Origin: Aequorivita sp. H23M31
GTDB lineage: Bacteria > Bacteroidota > Bacteroidia > Flavobacteriales > Flavobacteriaceae
Length of the DNA stretch: 64,000 bases
Reading direction: 5' to 3'
Assembly (NCBI RefSeq): GCF_004022485.1
Contig: NZ_CP034951.1
Span: 1,302,001-1,366,000 of the forward strand
Part shown: positions 47,385 to 57,154 of the stretch, piece after piece
Layout of the letters: the number at the start of each line of letters is the position of its first letter
How positions within the stretch are numbered: the first letter of the stretch is position 1
Position numbers and translations under genes: made by a program
Notes under the pieces: generated by a model
The model's database searches: none
Seen by the model: only the letters and a program-made list of their open reading frames with translations
Told to the model about the DNA's origin: nothing

Positions 47385-48009
47385 TTACCAACGATTTTTT
47401 ATATTTATCAAAATCAATCATTTTTGAAGCCGCATTTACCTCATTTTCCTTGGCGCTAATCACCTTGTACACCGTTTTAAGGAGAATTTGGAGATCGAAC
47501 AACAAGCTCGCATTTTCAGCATATTGCACATCCAATTTCAGCCGTTTATCCCAGAAAAGTTGGTTTCGACCAGCTACCTGGGCCAAGCCGGTAATGCCAG
47601 GCCTAACGAGAAATCTCTTTTTTTCAATCTCGTCAAAATAGGGAAAATACCTCACGGGCAGAGGTCGGGGCCCTATAAAGGACATTTCTCCCCTAATTAC
47701 ATTTACTAACTGTGGAAGCTCATCTAGAGAAGATTTTCGAACCAATCGGCCCAAGGATGTCAAACGATCTGCGTTGGGAAGTAGATTGCCTTGGTCATCC
47801 TTTTTATCATTCATAGTTTTAAACTTGATGACGTTGAAAGATTTGCCGCCTTTTCCATTTCTTGCTTGGAAGAAAAAAGGACTTCCCTTAAAATCCCATG
47901 CCAGGATAATTATGAGGAGGATGATTATGGGAGAGAATATGATTAAAACCAGAAGGGCAACGACAAAATCCAGAAAGGGTTTTATAAATAGAAGATAAAG
48001 TTTTCTCAT
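47371..48009 (-). CDS. undecaprenyl-phosphate sugar phosphotransferase (initiating, PglC/WcaJ-type)
   Basis: About 212 residues from the ATG at 48009, which overlaps the upstream stop by one base (TAATG); a further upstream start (48078) would run 23 codons into that gene. The membrane-dipping N-terminus 'KLYLLFIKPFLDFVVALLVLIIFSPIIILL' is followed by 'GSPFFFQARNGKGGKSFNVIKFKTM', 'LVRKSSLDELPQLVNVIRGEMSFIGPRP' and 'RPGITGLAQVAGRN'. These are the classic motifs of enzymes that start a repeat unit by moving a phosphosugar onto undecaprenyl phosphate. It is the short form, without the large N-terminal membrane domain. Confidence 0.93.
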   Translation of the reverse strand: MRKLYLLFIKPFLDFVVALLVLIIFSPIIILLIIILAWDFKGSPFFFQARNGKGGKSFNVIKFKTMNDKKDDQGNLLPNADRLTSLGRLVRKSSLDELPQLVNVIRGEMSFIGPRPLPVRYFPYFDEIEKKRFLVRPGITGLAQVAGRNQLFWDKRLKLDVQYAENASLLFDLQILLKTVYKVISAKENEVNAASKMIDFDKYKKSLVNDSK

Positions 48010-49019
48010 TAATAATATTTTTCCAGTTTTGATTTTAAACCTTTTTCTATTGGCAATTGCCAGACTAGTTTGCACCAATCGTGATTACCTTCAATCAGCA
48101 CAGGCTTTTCATTGGTAATGCCTATGTCCCAACCTACGGATTTATTGTACTCGGACATCATTTCAGCTGCTTTTGTTGTCAAATCAATAACCTCCTGCCA
48201 ATGAGGTAGTTCGTAACCAATAAATTTTATTCCACTTACAGGATGATGGGATACTGGTTTTTTGGTAATATCACTATATACCCCGTCAGTATTCACTTTT
48301 CCGGAATCCAAATCTATTCCCACCACGATATTTCCTGCGGCCAAATTATCTACTATTGAATTAACAGAAACCCGCAGTCGTGAATCGACGACATATGCAT
48401 TTCCATTTTCATCAATTTGTGTAATGACCCTTATGGTATTAAGAGCGCTGGAGGAAAGCTTATTTAAGGAATCATGCTGGTCCACAAAATCCTCGGCTAA
48501 GTGATTACCTGTGCTTTCCATCCGATTTATCAGATCTTGATTGGATATTTTATTCAAATCCAGTATTTCCAAACCTTTTCCACATCCTCCCGCAATCTCT
48601 TTAATTACTACCTTCTGCGCCTTGTTTTTAAAAACCTCTATACTTTTCTGCTTGTTCTTCAATTCCTCTAAAGTAGCAAAGGCTCTTCCCGTAAGATCGC
48701 CATAGAATTTGAAAAAATGGACTTTATCCTCCAATACCTCTCTTTTACTCCTTGGATTCATTTTCAATTGGTATTCATACATAAAACCTGACCCGGCCCA
48801 TTCCGCTCTTTCCCGAGCACTTTTTTCGAAGAAACGAAATTGAAAATACTCCAGAAGGGAAATATTGTATTTATAAACACAATTAATGGCATCCATCCAC
48901 AAGCTCATTTTCCCTCGACCGGTTAATTTTGAAGTATGGGTCAGGAACTTATTCAGAAGTCCCCAATTCATTTTTTTGAAATAATACCCAAGATAAAGTG
49001 TTCGGTCAATGGCTTTCAT
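48009..49019 (-). CDS. sugar-transfer-associated ATP-grasp protein
   Basis: 336 residues. Helical N-terminal domain (about 1-130), then an ATP-grasp fold: 'KVVIKEIAGGCGKGLEIL' (ATP loop), 'LNTIRVITQIDENGNAYVVDSRLRV', 'GYELPHWQEVIDLTTKAAEM' and 'VGWDIGITNEKPVLIEGNHDW' (metal-binding E-x-N). This matches the sugar-transfer-associated ATP-grasp family, found beside sugar transferases in polysaccharide loci; its reaction is not established. It is the first gene of a tightly overlapping four-gene run (48009, 47371-47384, 46800-46807). Confidence 0.82.
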   Translation of the reverse strand: MKAIDRTLYLGYYFKKMNWGLLNKFLTHTSKLTGRGKMSLWMDAINCVYKYNISLLEYFQFRFFEKSARERAEWAGSGFMYEYQLKMNPRSKREVLEDKVHFFKFYGDLTGRAFATLEELKNKQKSIEVFKNKAQKVVIKEIAGGCGKGLEILDLNKISNQDLINRMESTGNHLAEDFVDQHDSLNKLSSSALNTIRVITQIDENGNAYVVDSRLRVSVNSIVDNLAAGNIVVGIDLDSGKVNTDGVYSDITKKPVSHHPVSGIKFIGYELPHWQEVIDLTTKAAEMMSEYNKSVGWDIGITNEKPVLIEGNHDWCKLVWQLPIEKGLKSKLEKYY

Positions 49020-49307
49020 AGATGATTTTTGATGGTCAATATAAAACTACTTCTTACAGCAAACTAATAAGCCCGCCTACAATTATATTAATTTATTCAG
49101 GTTACTGATTTAGCCCCAATATTTTTGTCAAATTTAGCTATAAAGATTTGCTTCGAGGTATATGAATGTAAAATTATCTCCTCTTCTTTTCCGCCAATGA
49201 AAAGGTAAGTTCTAACATTAGCACCTTCAAAATTCCCTACTCTCTTTTAAATTTTAAAGTTTTAATAAACCTATAAAAGTATTTCCGATTGAACTAGGAT
49301 TTTTTTT

Positions 49308-50416
49308 TTATAAAATAGACTCTGCCATTTCATCACCATTCATAAACTCCACATCCGGCCATCTCTCAACTATTTTCTTCAACAGATAACTCAATTGTCC
49401 CAAGCCATTATCTCTGTATGTTTTGTCAAGTTGACCCACAAAATTTACCCGATGCGAACTTATCAACGCCGGCGCGCCCCATCGAAAAGCGCTCTCAATA
49501 TTTTTTAGGCATTCGTTGGCAACTCTATTATCATCTTTGCCTTCAGGTTCAAACTGACAATTGCGAACAATATATTTTTGACCTTCAATATTTTTCTTTC
49601 CATTATATAGAAATTTTTTTCTGAATAGGCCTTCCCCAATGGATAGGAAAAATATCTTTGAACATGAATATATTTTATTCCACACTCTGCAAGAATTGGT
49701 TCTAATGCCGGACTATAAATTCCAGCTCCAGGGGTAAACTGTTTAGATCTAAAACCGAATAAACCTTCAAACAATTTTGTTCCAAATTTCACATCTTCTG
49801 CAAGTTTTTTGTTTTCCTCTGAAGCTTCTATAAAAAATGTTGTTGTAGGTTGTTTAATCTCCATCTCCTCAGGAAAATGCGGAATAGCAACAGATTCATG
49901 CTTAAATGCCAAATGAACGGATTTAATACCTCCCTGTAAAGCGTCCATAAACCTTTTTACATTTATATGTTCCGTTCCATGGTAGGCGGGATAGAAAATA
50001 TTTTCATCTATTCCCTGCTTCCATAAGTCATACACACCGTCATAAGCAGGTCCATATCTTTGCAGGGTTCGGGTAAAGGGCTCCCTATAATATTCCTTAA
50101 AACCTGAAGCCTCGATTTTTTCGAAATCGGGGTTGGCCGCAATGGCCAAAGGGGTAAAGCAGGCATGATTTCCTTGTGAATCTTTTACAGAGGTAAGGAC
50201 ATCAAAAAGTTTATGGAAATCTTCCTTGTCTGCAAGTGTATCATATTGCGAGAATCGGGTTTCATCCATAGGAATTCCCGCAGATTTTAAATTATTATAG
50301 GCAGATTTATCCTTAATTCTAACACTCCCATAATCATCTACATAAAAGACAACAATCTTTCTTTTTGTTTTTTTTCCAGGAAGGTTCTTTAAATTTCTAA
50401 TAATCAAATCTTTCAT
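49308..50416 (-). pseudogene. polysaccharide-deacetylase-like protein, split by frameshift
   Basis: Two overlapping frames make one protein. 50416 downward gives 'KIVVFYVDDYGSVRI', 'YHGTEHINVKRFMDAL', 'FTPGAGIYSPALEPILAECGIKYI'; the second frame (to 49308) gives 'GQKYIVRNCQFEPEG', 'ALISSHRVNFVGQLDK', 'ERWPDVEFMNGDEM'. The frames meet at seven A on the coding strand (49614-49620 as T on +); one extra A would read SEKKFLYNGKK and join them into about 369 residues, close to the 376-aa paralogue at 60419. The motifs resemble the NodB-type deacetylase fold (acidic pair near the N-terminus, HGxEH) but are not canonical. Cytosolic, no signal peptide. Confidence 0.75.
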
Positions 50417-50483
50417 ATTTAAATGAGCTCTACCAGATATTATTGACCGTTATAAAAAAATGGACAAAGAAGGCACCAATTTC

Positions 50484-51584
50484 TTAAGCGGTTTCGGGGT
50501 ACTTCCTATCCAGTACCTGGATAAACTGTTTGCCATTTACCCCCGCCTTATTCAGGATGTACTCGATATATCCTTCGCCAAAATCCAAGCTGTCCTCCAG
50601 CTTATCTTTTGCCTCTTCCTTGGATATTTGTCCATCCCTAATTAGGTAACTTAAATCTACGTGCGTATCATTATAGCCCAGGGTACGGTAGAAAAGGTAT
50701 TGCCGAAGGGTATCGGCCTCACAACCAAATCGAGAGGAATTTATTTTTCCTTCTGGGAGTTTCCAATTGAGTTCATTGAACAAAATCTCTTCAAGTTCAT
50801 CTTCCACCCAGTGAACATAATCATAAAATGGATAAACAATAGTAAGGTCATTTTCCTCGATTAGCTTTTGTTTCCATTTATTTACTGTAAATTCTTTATA
50901 CTGCAACTTTAGGCAAAAGAGATTGGAAACCAAGGCAGGGTTCAGAAGCACTTGTTTACCATAGCCCATTATCCAATCCATCTTCCCTTGCCTACCGGGA
51001 CTTTTGGATAGCTTGATAAGTTCGCTTTTATACCTTTCCTCCTCCTGAATGGGAGTACGGCCCCCAAAAATAAGATGGACTCCTTCCTTAACAGCAGTTT
51101 CTTCCACCAAGGTTTCATAACCAATACGCTCGCCAACATTAATTACCGCTAATGATTCGGGAACGGGACGCCTAATCCAAGCTTTCAGGTGATGCGGAAG
51201 GCATTTTTTCAAGTTGTCGTGTTTGATTGTACGTAGATCAACATCAAGGATACGGCAGGTATTCTCCATGTTTTCATAAACGATTTCTGGAATAAACAAA
51301 TCATCAGAAAATACAGCTAGAGGACGAAGTTTAAGTTTTTTCACGACATACCATAATAAATACGTACTATCTCTACCACCTGAATAACCAACTACGCAAT
51401 CATATTTTTTCGATTGATTGCGTTTCAGTGGTTCCTGAACCAATTCCAACAACTTTTCAGGCCCTAAGAATTCAGTCTTTGAAAAATTGCGGCAATGCTG
51501 GCATATTCCTTTATCATCTATTTCTATGTTAAGATAATCCGTTGGGAGTAGGCACTTTTTACAGGTTTTTTTCATTGAAGTCAT
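50484..51584 (-). CDS. N-acetyl sugar amidotransferase (WbpG/PseA-like)
   Basis: 366 residues; M4 at 51575 is an alternative start. The N-terminal zinc-ribbon cysteines C8, C11, C28 and C31 (CKKC, CQHC) precede the PP-loop GYSGGRDSTYLLW (SGGRDS, 68-73), an ATP pyrophosphatase. Downstream 'IYPFYDYVHWVEDE' and 'SSRFGCEADTLRQYLFYRTLGYND' are typical of this family, which converts an N-acetyl sugar to its amidino form using ammonia from a HisH/HisF-like pair. No such partners are in the window. Confidence 0.88.
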   Translation of the reverse strand: MTSMKKTCKKCLLPTDYLNIEIDDKGICQHCRNFSKTEFLGPEKLLELVQEPLKRNQSKKYDCVVGYSGGRDSTYLLWYVVKKLKLRPLAVFSDDLFIPEIVYENMENTCRILDVDLRTIKHDNLKKCLPHHLKAWIRRPVPESLAVINVGERIGYETLVEETAVKEGVHLIFGGRTPIQEEERYKSELIKLSKSPGRQGKMDWIMGYGKQVLLNPALVSNLFCLKLQYKEFTVNKWKQKLIEENDLTIVYPFYDYVHWVEDELEEILFNELNWKLPEGKINSSRFGCEADTLRQYLFYRTLGYNDTHVDLSYLIRDGQISKEEAKDKLEDSLDFGEGYIEYILNKAGVNGKQFIQVLDRKYPETA

Positions 51585-51595
51585 TGGTGTAGTGT

Positions 51596-52750
51596 TTAAG
51601 TTGTTGGTTGTAAATCATTACGATTAACGGCATCTACTATAATATTCGTATTGGATGAGGTGAATTTTTTAGCCGTCGCCCTTGATTGCTCCCGATAAAA
51701 AAGCTGCATTTCTTTGTCCGCACTTAGCATGTCTATAAAATCCGTGATTTCTTGAATTTCTCCAGATTCAAAAACTCTTCCCACATCATAGTTCTCAACC
51801 AATGTTGCGAGATCAGATTTTTTACTGGTAATGGCGAGAATCGGATTTCCCACGGCCATATTATTGAAAATTTTACTGGGAATAGAACGATTAGCCTCTG
51901 ATCCTGCTAGACTAACAACCGCTATGTCTGCAGAAGTTAACGAAAAAGGCAGCACATTTGGTTCTTGCCACGGCAAAAATAAACAATTATTTAAGCGATA
52001 CTCTTCTTTCTTTTTGATTAAATCCTTCTTTCTCAATCCTTCTCCAACGATTAAAAAAAGGATATTTTTATTCTTTGTTCTATTGGCAACTTCTAAAAGT
52101 GGTTCCACCCCACTTGATAAACCTAGATTACCAGAATACATTACGACAAATTTGTCTTCCAAATGGTGATCTTTTATAAAAGAATTATTCTCCCTAAGTA
52201 CAGGCTTAAAATCAGAATAGGTAGTCCAAAGAGGCATAACTATAACTTGCTGGCCTATGGTATATTGCTGCAATATTTTTGCCATCCCATCTGTAATGGT
52301 AAAAACGCCCTTAGCGTCACTGAGTACTTTTGTTATAATCCTTTCCCACAAAATTCTCAAGGGCTTCACTTTTTTTACAAAACCAATGTCGAGAACCCGT
52401 TGAAGGTCCAAATCAAACACCAATTGATAATAACCGTTTGAACAAAAAAGCGGAAGCAAAGGAGCGAGGGGTGGATTACCCACGATAAAAAGTTCCTCCT
52501 TTCGGTATTTAAAAATCACTTTATACCAAATTTGGAAAAAACTATAAACCCAAGTAAAGATTCTATTAAAAACAGTGTCTTTTCGATATTTGACTATTTT
52601 ATCTATTCTTACCTTTTCATTTAGAGGGTTTTTAACCTCCACAAGTCTACCCGTTATTAATACACATTCGTATCCTCTATCTACAAATGTATTAATCAAA
52701 TCAATCATTAGATATGCTACATCCTGATTGATAAACACCATTTTCTTCAT
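51596..52750 (-). CDS. glycosyltransferase family 4 (WbuB-like)
   Basis: 384 residues, GT-B fold. 'VVMYSGNLGLSSGVEPLLEVA' begins the C-terminal Rossmann domain, followed by 'LFLIVGEGLRKKDL', 'LFLPWQEPNVLPFSLTSADIAVVSL' and 'SIPSKIFNNMAVGNPILAI', the nucleotide-sugar-binding E/K loop region of GT4 enzymes. Proteins of this type often sit with the amidotransferase and sugar-epimerase genes. It lies 11 bp upstream of the amidotransferase. Donor and acceptor are unknown. Confidence 0.88.
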   Translation of the reverse strand: MKKMVFINQDVAYLMIDLINTFVDRGYECVLITGRLVEVKNPLNEKVRIDKIVKYRKDTVFNRIFTWVYSFFQIWYKVIFKYRKEELFIVGNPPLAPLLPLFCSNGYYQLVFDLDLQRVLDIGFVKKVKPLRILWERIITKVLSDAKGVFTITDGMAKILQQYTIGQQVIVMPLWTTYSDFKPVLRENNSFIKDHHLEDKFVVMYSGNLGLSSGVEPLLEVANRTKNKNILFLIVGEGLRKKDLIKKKEEYRLNNCLFLPWQEPNVLPFSLTSADIAVVSLAGSEANRSIPSKIFNNMAVGNPILAITSKKSDLATLVENYDVGRVFESGEIQEITDFIDMLSADKEMQLFYREQSRATAKKFTSSNTNIIVDAVNRNDLQPTT

Positions 52751-52790
52751 TTATTTTCCCTTTTCAAATAACTTCCTTTCTTTCTGAAAA

Positions 52791-53936
52791 TTATTCCGCT
52801 TGGTTCAATATTTTATGACCATTGGCAAGAAGGATGAGATCCTTCTTAAAAATTGCGATATCCGAAAGCACCATTTCCTGTACCAATTCCGGAAGATTAT
52901 ATTTTGGCTTCCAGTTTAATTGTTTCTGCGCCTTTGAGGAATCGCCAATCAACAAATCAACCTCCGTAGGCCTAAAGTAGCGTGGATCCACAGCAACCAC
53001 ATCCTTTCCTATTACACAGCCAACATCCACAGCTTTAACCCCCGTTCGAGATTCGAAAAACTGCTCATCGATGGAGTCTATATATCCCATTTCTTCAAGC
53101 CCTTCACCTTCAAAACGCAACTGGATTCCCGTTTCGAGAAATGCCATCCTTATAAAATCCCTGACCTTGGTTGTAATCCCAGTTGCAATTACATAATCCT
53201 CTGGTTCCTCTTGTTGTAGGATTTTCCACATAGCTTCCACATAGTCCTTGGCATGGCCCCAATCCCTTTTGGCATCCAAATTTCCCATATAAAATTTGTC
53301 CTGCAGTCCTAAAACAATTTTGGAAACTGCTCTGGTAATTTTTCGGGTTACAAAGGTTTCTCCTCTCAAAGGGGATTCGTGATTAAATAATATTCCATTG
53401 CAGGCAAACATATTATAAGCCTCTCTATAGTTTACTGTGATCCAGTAAGCATAAATTTTTGCAACTGCATAGGGAGAACGTGGATAGAAAGGTGTAGTTT
53501 CGGACTGGGGAACTGCCTGTACCAACCCGTATAGTTCGGAGGTAGAAGCTTGGTAAATTTTGGTCTTTTTTTCCAGGCCCAATAATCGAACAGCCTCCAA
53601 TATTCTAAGAGTTCCGATTCCATCGGCATTGGCGGTATATTCCGGCGTTTCAAAGCTAACCTGAACGTGGCTCATGGCTGCGAGATTATAAATCTCATCA
53701 GGTTGTGTTTCCTGAATTATTCGGGTAAGGTTCATCGAGTCTGTCAAATCGCCATAGTGAAGTTTTAATCTAATGTCCTCTTGATGCGGATCTTGATATA
53801 AATGATCAATTCTGTCCGTATTGAAAAGAGAGGCTCTTCTTTTTATTCCGTGGACCATATAGCCTTTTTCCAATAATAATTCCGCTAAATATGCGCCATC
53901 TTGACCCGTTATTCCCGTAATTAATGCAACTTTCAT
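52791..53936 (-). CDS. gmd: GDP-mannose 4,6-dehydratase
   Basis: 381 residues, the usual length. Nucleotide-binding TGITGQDG (7-14), GDP-mannose-type specificity motif '[16 protein letters not shown]', catalytic STSE (131-134), Y156xxxK160, and '[21 protein letters not shown]'. It converts GDP-D-mannose to GDP-4-keto-6-deoxymannose in the cytosol, the first step of GDP-fucose synthesis, and lies directly beside the GDP-fucose synthase gene. Confidence 0.97.
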   Translation of the reverse strand: MKVALITGITGQDGAYLAELLLEKGYMVHGIKRRASLFNTDRIDHLYQDPHQEDIRLKLHYGDLTDSMNLTRIIQETQPDEIYNLAAMSHVQVSFETPEYTANADGIGTLRILEAVRLLGLEKKTKIYQASTSELYGLVQAVPQSETTPFYPRSPYAVAKIYAYWITVNYREAYNMFACNGILFNHESPLRGETFVTRKITRAVSKIVLGLQDKFYMGNLDAKRDWGHAKDYVEAMWKILQQEEPEDYVIATGITTKVRDFIRMAFLETGIQLRFEGEGLEEMGYIDSIDEQFFESRTGVKAVDVGCVIGKDVVAVDPRYFRPTEVDLLIGDSSKAQKQLNWKPKYNLPELVQEMVLSDIAIFKKDLILLANGHKILNQAE

Positions 53937-53969
53937 AATTTATATTTTTTAACTTCTTTATAATCGTCC

Positions 53970-54926
53970 TTAAATTTTGACTTTTCTATATTCTGTTTGG
54001 TGTTCCCTAAACCAATTATAGGTATTTTTAATACCCATTGTTAACCCAACGGAGCTTTCCCAACCGGCTTCTTTCATCCTCGAAACATCGAGCAACTTTC
54101 TGGGAGTGCCATCCGGTTTATCCGAATCCCAAACGATTCGACCTTGGTGGCCTACAATCTCTTGAATGGTTTCAGCCAATTCCAATATGGAGATATCCTT
54201 CCCTGTACCGATATTATAAAGATTTTCTTTTAAATCATTTTCAAGAGAAAATTTAACTGCATCTGCCAAATCATCGACAAAAAGAAATTCTCTTTTGGGA
54301 GTTCCCGATCCCCATAATTTTACAGGAGCATTATTATTTAATTTTGCTTCGTGAAATTTTCGTATCATTGCTGGTAGCACATGAGAGGTTTCCAGATCAA
54401 AATTATCATGAAAGCCATATAAATTTGTCGGCATCAAACTTATAAATTTTTTTCCATATTGCTTTTGTATTGCTTCACAAGCCTTTACTCCGGCAATTTT
54501 GGCTATGGCGTACCACTCGTTGGTGGGCTCCAAAGGTCCAGTAAGAAGGTACTCCTCCTTTAAGGGTTGTGGCGCCATTTTAGGATAGATACATGAACTT
54601 CCCAAGAAAACAAACTTTTGCACCTCACTATTTACCGCAGCATCGATAAGATTATTTTGAATCTGCAGATTTTGCATCAAAAATGTATAGGGGTTATCAT
54701 TATTTGCCAAAATACCACCCACACGAGCTGCGGCATCAATAACGATCTCCGGATTTTCTTGTTCAAAAAATGAATTCACGGCTTCTTGATTTCTTAAATC
54801 CAGGTCTTTACTGTTCTTTCCCAACAGGTTGTTATATCCACTTTTCTCCAAGGCACGCCATATAGCCGAACCCACCATACCGCGATGTCCGGCTATATAT
54901 ATTTTACTTTCTTTTGTCATATTCAC
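53970..54926 (-). CDS. fcl: GDP-L-fucose synthase
   Basis: 318 residues (M3 may be the real start). NADP-binding 'IAGHRGMVGSAIWRAL', SSCIYP (110-115), catalytic YAIAK (139-143) and 'LMPTNLYGFHDNFDL' identify the GDP-4-keto-6-deoxymannose 3,5-epimerase/4-reductase. It completes GDP-L-fucose after gmd, 33 bp downstream. The start overlaps the upstream glycosyltransferase gene by 23 bp. Confidence 0.97.
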   Translation of the reverse strand: MNMTKESKIYIAGHRGMVGSAIWRALEKSGYNNLLGKNSKDLDLRNQEAVNSFFEQENPEIVIDAAARVGGILANNDNPYTFLMQNLQIQNNLIDAAVNSEVQKFVFLGSSCIYPKMAPQPLKEEYLLTGPLEPTNEWYAIAKIAGVKACEAIQKQYGKKFISLMPTNLYGFHDNFDLETSHVLPAMIRKFHEAKLNNNAPVKLWGSGTPKREFLFVDDLADAVKFSLENDLKENLYNIGTGKDISILELAETIQEIVGHQGRIVWDSDKPDGTPRKLLDVSRMKEAGWESSVGLTMGIKNTYNWFREHQTEYRKVKI

Positions 54927-56031
54927 TTATCTCTTTGCATATTTTTAAATATTTCTCAGCTCTGGTCCTTGCGGAATCAAACTGATGCAATTGTTTTAAT
55001 CCCTTTTGAACCAATGTTTCTGCCAGGTCCCTTTCATTTATCAAGCGGAGAATAGCGTCCGCCGCCGCATTAGCATCTTTGGCTTTATAATACAAAGCCG
55101 CCTCTCCACAAATGGATTTTGCAAAACCTAAATCAGTTGTTATAATCGGCTTTTCCATAATCATAGCTTCAGGATAAGAAGCGGAAAAACATTCGGCCAA
55201 GGTAGGCAAAAACATAAAATCACATTCCTTATATAAAGAAGGACATTTCTCGGGGTTCAGAGGGCCCACATTGGTTATTCCCGAAGCACCCCCTAATATT
55301 TTATGAAAATCCTCTTCCTTCAAAGTTACTACAAAACGAATATTATTAAATCCTTTATTCTTTAAATGCCCTATAATTTCTGGAATTATTTCAAGATTTT
55401 TATGAGGATAGTAAGAACTAACCGTCAATAGTCGTAGCTCTCCTTCCTTGCGTTCTGGCAAAAGATTGGGAAAAACGTCCTTCCTTTTATAGAAATTACT
55501 GTATGTATTCGTTACGGTATAAACTTTATTGGTTTTAAAAGCTTTCTTTACCCTTTCTCTTACATCATCGGTTTGAGTAACAAACGCAGCGGCTTCTCTC
55601 TTAAAAAAATAGTAATGCAGTCTCTTCTTTAGATAAAGTTTCAACTTTTTCTTAAGACTTAATTCTTTTAAATATGGGGACTCAGGATAAATATACAAGG
55701 GTAAATTGAAACCAATAATTTGCGGGGACAAACTTTTGAAATAGGAAGGCCCAGAGGTGGCAATTATTACGTCAGGCTTTATCTCTTTTTCCTGAGCCAA
55801 GAGTATTCTGTGAATTTTTTTTGTTGAGGAAAGGCTAATGACACCGAAATCAAAATAGGTAAATGTAAAGTTACTCGGAAAGTCACTTTCTATAAGCGAC
55901 TTTTTTATACCTGGTCCTGCCCAAACATGATATTCATGTTCTGGAAAATGGATACATTCATAAATAAAAGAAAGGGCAACCTGAACCGACCCCCCGAAAC
56001 GTTGAGTAGCGGTATTTATAACTATTTTCAA
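54904..56031 (-). CDS. glycosyltransferase family 4
   Basis: 375 residues. The GT4 C-domain appears as 'LLTVSSYYPHKNLEIIPEIIGHL', 'YKECDFMFLPTLAECFSASYPEAMIMEKPIITTDLGFA' (E-x7-E region) and 'GEAALYYKAKDANAAADAILRL'. It belongs to the retaining GT-B class. Placed immediately before the GDP-fucose genes and overlapping fcl by 23 bp, it is a candidate fucosyl or mannosyl transferase, but the donor is not readable from sequence. Confidence 0.88.
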   Translation of the reverse strand: MKIVINTATQRFGGSVQVALSFIYECIHFPEHEYHVWAGPGIKKSLIESDFPSNFTFTYFDFGVISLSSTKKIHRILLAQEKEIKPDVIIATSGPSYFKSLSPQIIGFNLPLYIYPESPYLKELSLKKKLKLYLKKRLHYYFFKREAAAFVTQTDDVRERVKKAFKTNKVYTVTNTYSNFYKRKDVFPNLLPERKEGELRLLTVSSYYPHKNLEIIPEIIGHLKNKGFNNIRFVVTLKEEDFHKILGGASGITNVGPLNPEKCPSLYKECDFMFLPTLAECFSASYPEAMIMEKPIITTDLGFAKSICGEAALYYKAKDANAAADAILRLINERDLAETLVQKGLKQLHQFDSARTRAEKYLKICKEISEYDKRK

Positions 56032-56043
56032 ATTATTATTGAG

Positions 56044-57135
56044 TTATTTGTTCAAGATAAATTGATAAAACTTATCTGCAATCTCTTCGGCGGCAAATTT
56101 AGCGATTTTTTGTCTTGCATTTTCACCCATCGCAATCCTTTTATCTTTATCCAGCATCAAGATTTTTAATTTCTCTTTAAATTGCCCTTCATCAAATAAG
56201 GGAATTAGATAGCCTTCCGTCCCATTCTCAATCATATCTGATGGTCCCGCTTCACAGTCATACGCAATTACTGGAAGGCCAGCCGACATTGCTTCCCCAA
56301 CAACATTTGGGAACCCTTCGGAGCTGGAGGTGAATGCAAAAATTTTACTGTTTGAATAATATCTGTTTACATCTTTTTGAGTTCCTACCAGTTCAATTTT
56401 ATGCTCCAATCCCATTTTTTTTACAAGAGACCGATATTCTTCAATAAGATTCATTCTTTCATCATTGCCACCCACTATAACCAATTTCCAATTAGGAACA
56501 TCGCAGTCAGAAAAAATTCTAATCAACTGGTCAATATGTTTTTTCCTGATCAATCTTCCCACTGTCAAAACAATATTTTCCTTAAGAGACTCAGGTTGCC
56601 ATTCAACTTCTTGAATGGGATTGCCTATGATTTGTATGTTTTTATTCCATCCTTTTTTCATGGCCACCTCCCTTGCTCGCTCTGTTTGAGCGATGATTCC
56701 CGAAGCGTTAGGGTATAGTTTGTTCCTTAAAAAATTCTGTACCTCTCCAAGGTTTTTGTTTGGTCTACTTCTGTCTGAAATAAAGACAGGCGTGTTGAGA
56801 TTATAGAGTGACATTAGAACCAAATTGTTCCAATATTCACCGAAACTTAGAACTGTATTGGGATCGATCTCCTTAACAGTCTTTCTAATAAAACGAATTG
56901 TTTTCAGGGTTGTGATTGTCCTTTGGCGCGAATTAAAGGGAAAACTTGGACTGTACACTTTTATCCCACTATTTAGTTGAAAGTCTATTTGACGGGTTTT
57001 GCCTATTAAAATAAGGCTAACCTCCACATTCTCTTTGGTGCTAAAATGATTTATTAAAAGAGCCATTACCCGTTCCATCCCTCCGAGGGAGAGAGAGTGG
57101 ATAATACAGGTAATTTTAATCATATAATTCATCAA
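56044..57135 (-). CDS. glycosyltransferase family 4
   Basis: 363 residues; M5 (57123) may be the true start, as 'IKITCIIHSLSLGGMERVMALLINHF' is the usual GT4 N-terminus. The C-domain has 'VLTVGRLIRKKHIDQLIRIF', 'LVIVGGNDERMNLIEEY', 'FAFTSSSEGFPNVVGEAMSAGLPVIAYDCEAGPSDMI' and 'ENGTEGYLIP'. Likely adds one sugar of the repeat unit. It ends 12 bp before the next GT4 gene. Confidence 0.92.
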   Translation of the reverse strand: MMNYMIKITCIIHSLSLGGMERVMALLINHFSTKENVEVSLILIGKTRQIDFQLNSGIKVYSPSFPFNSRQRTITTLKTIRFIRKTVKEIDPNTVLSFGEYWNNLVLMSLYNLNTPVFISDRSRPNKNLGEVQNFLRNKLYPNASGIIAQTERAREVAMKKGWNKNIQIIGNPIQEVEWQPESLKENIVLTVGRLIRKKHIDQLIRIFSDCDVPNWKLVIVGGNDERMNLIEEYRSLVKKMGLEHKIELVGTQKDVNRYYSNSKIFAFTSSSEGFPNVVGEAMSAGLPVIAYDCEAGPSDMIENGTEGYLIPLFDEGQFKEKLKILMLDKDKRIAMGENARQKIAKFAAEEIADKFYQFILNK

Positions 57136-57154
57136 AAATTAATAATACTATTTG

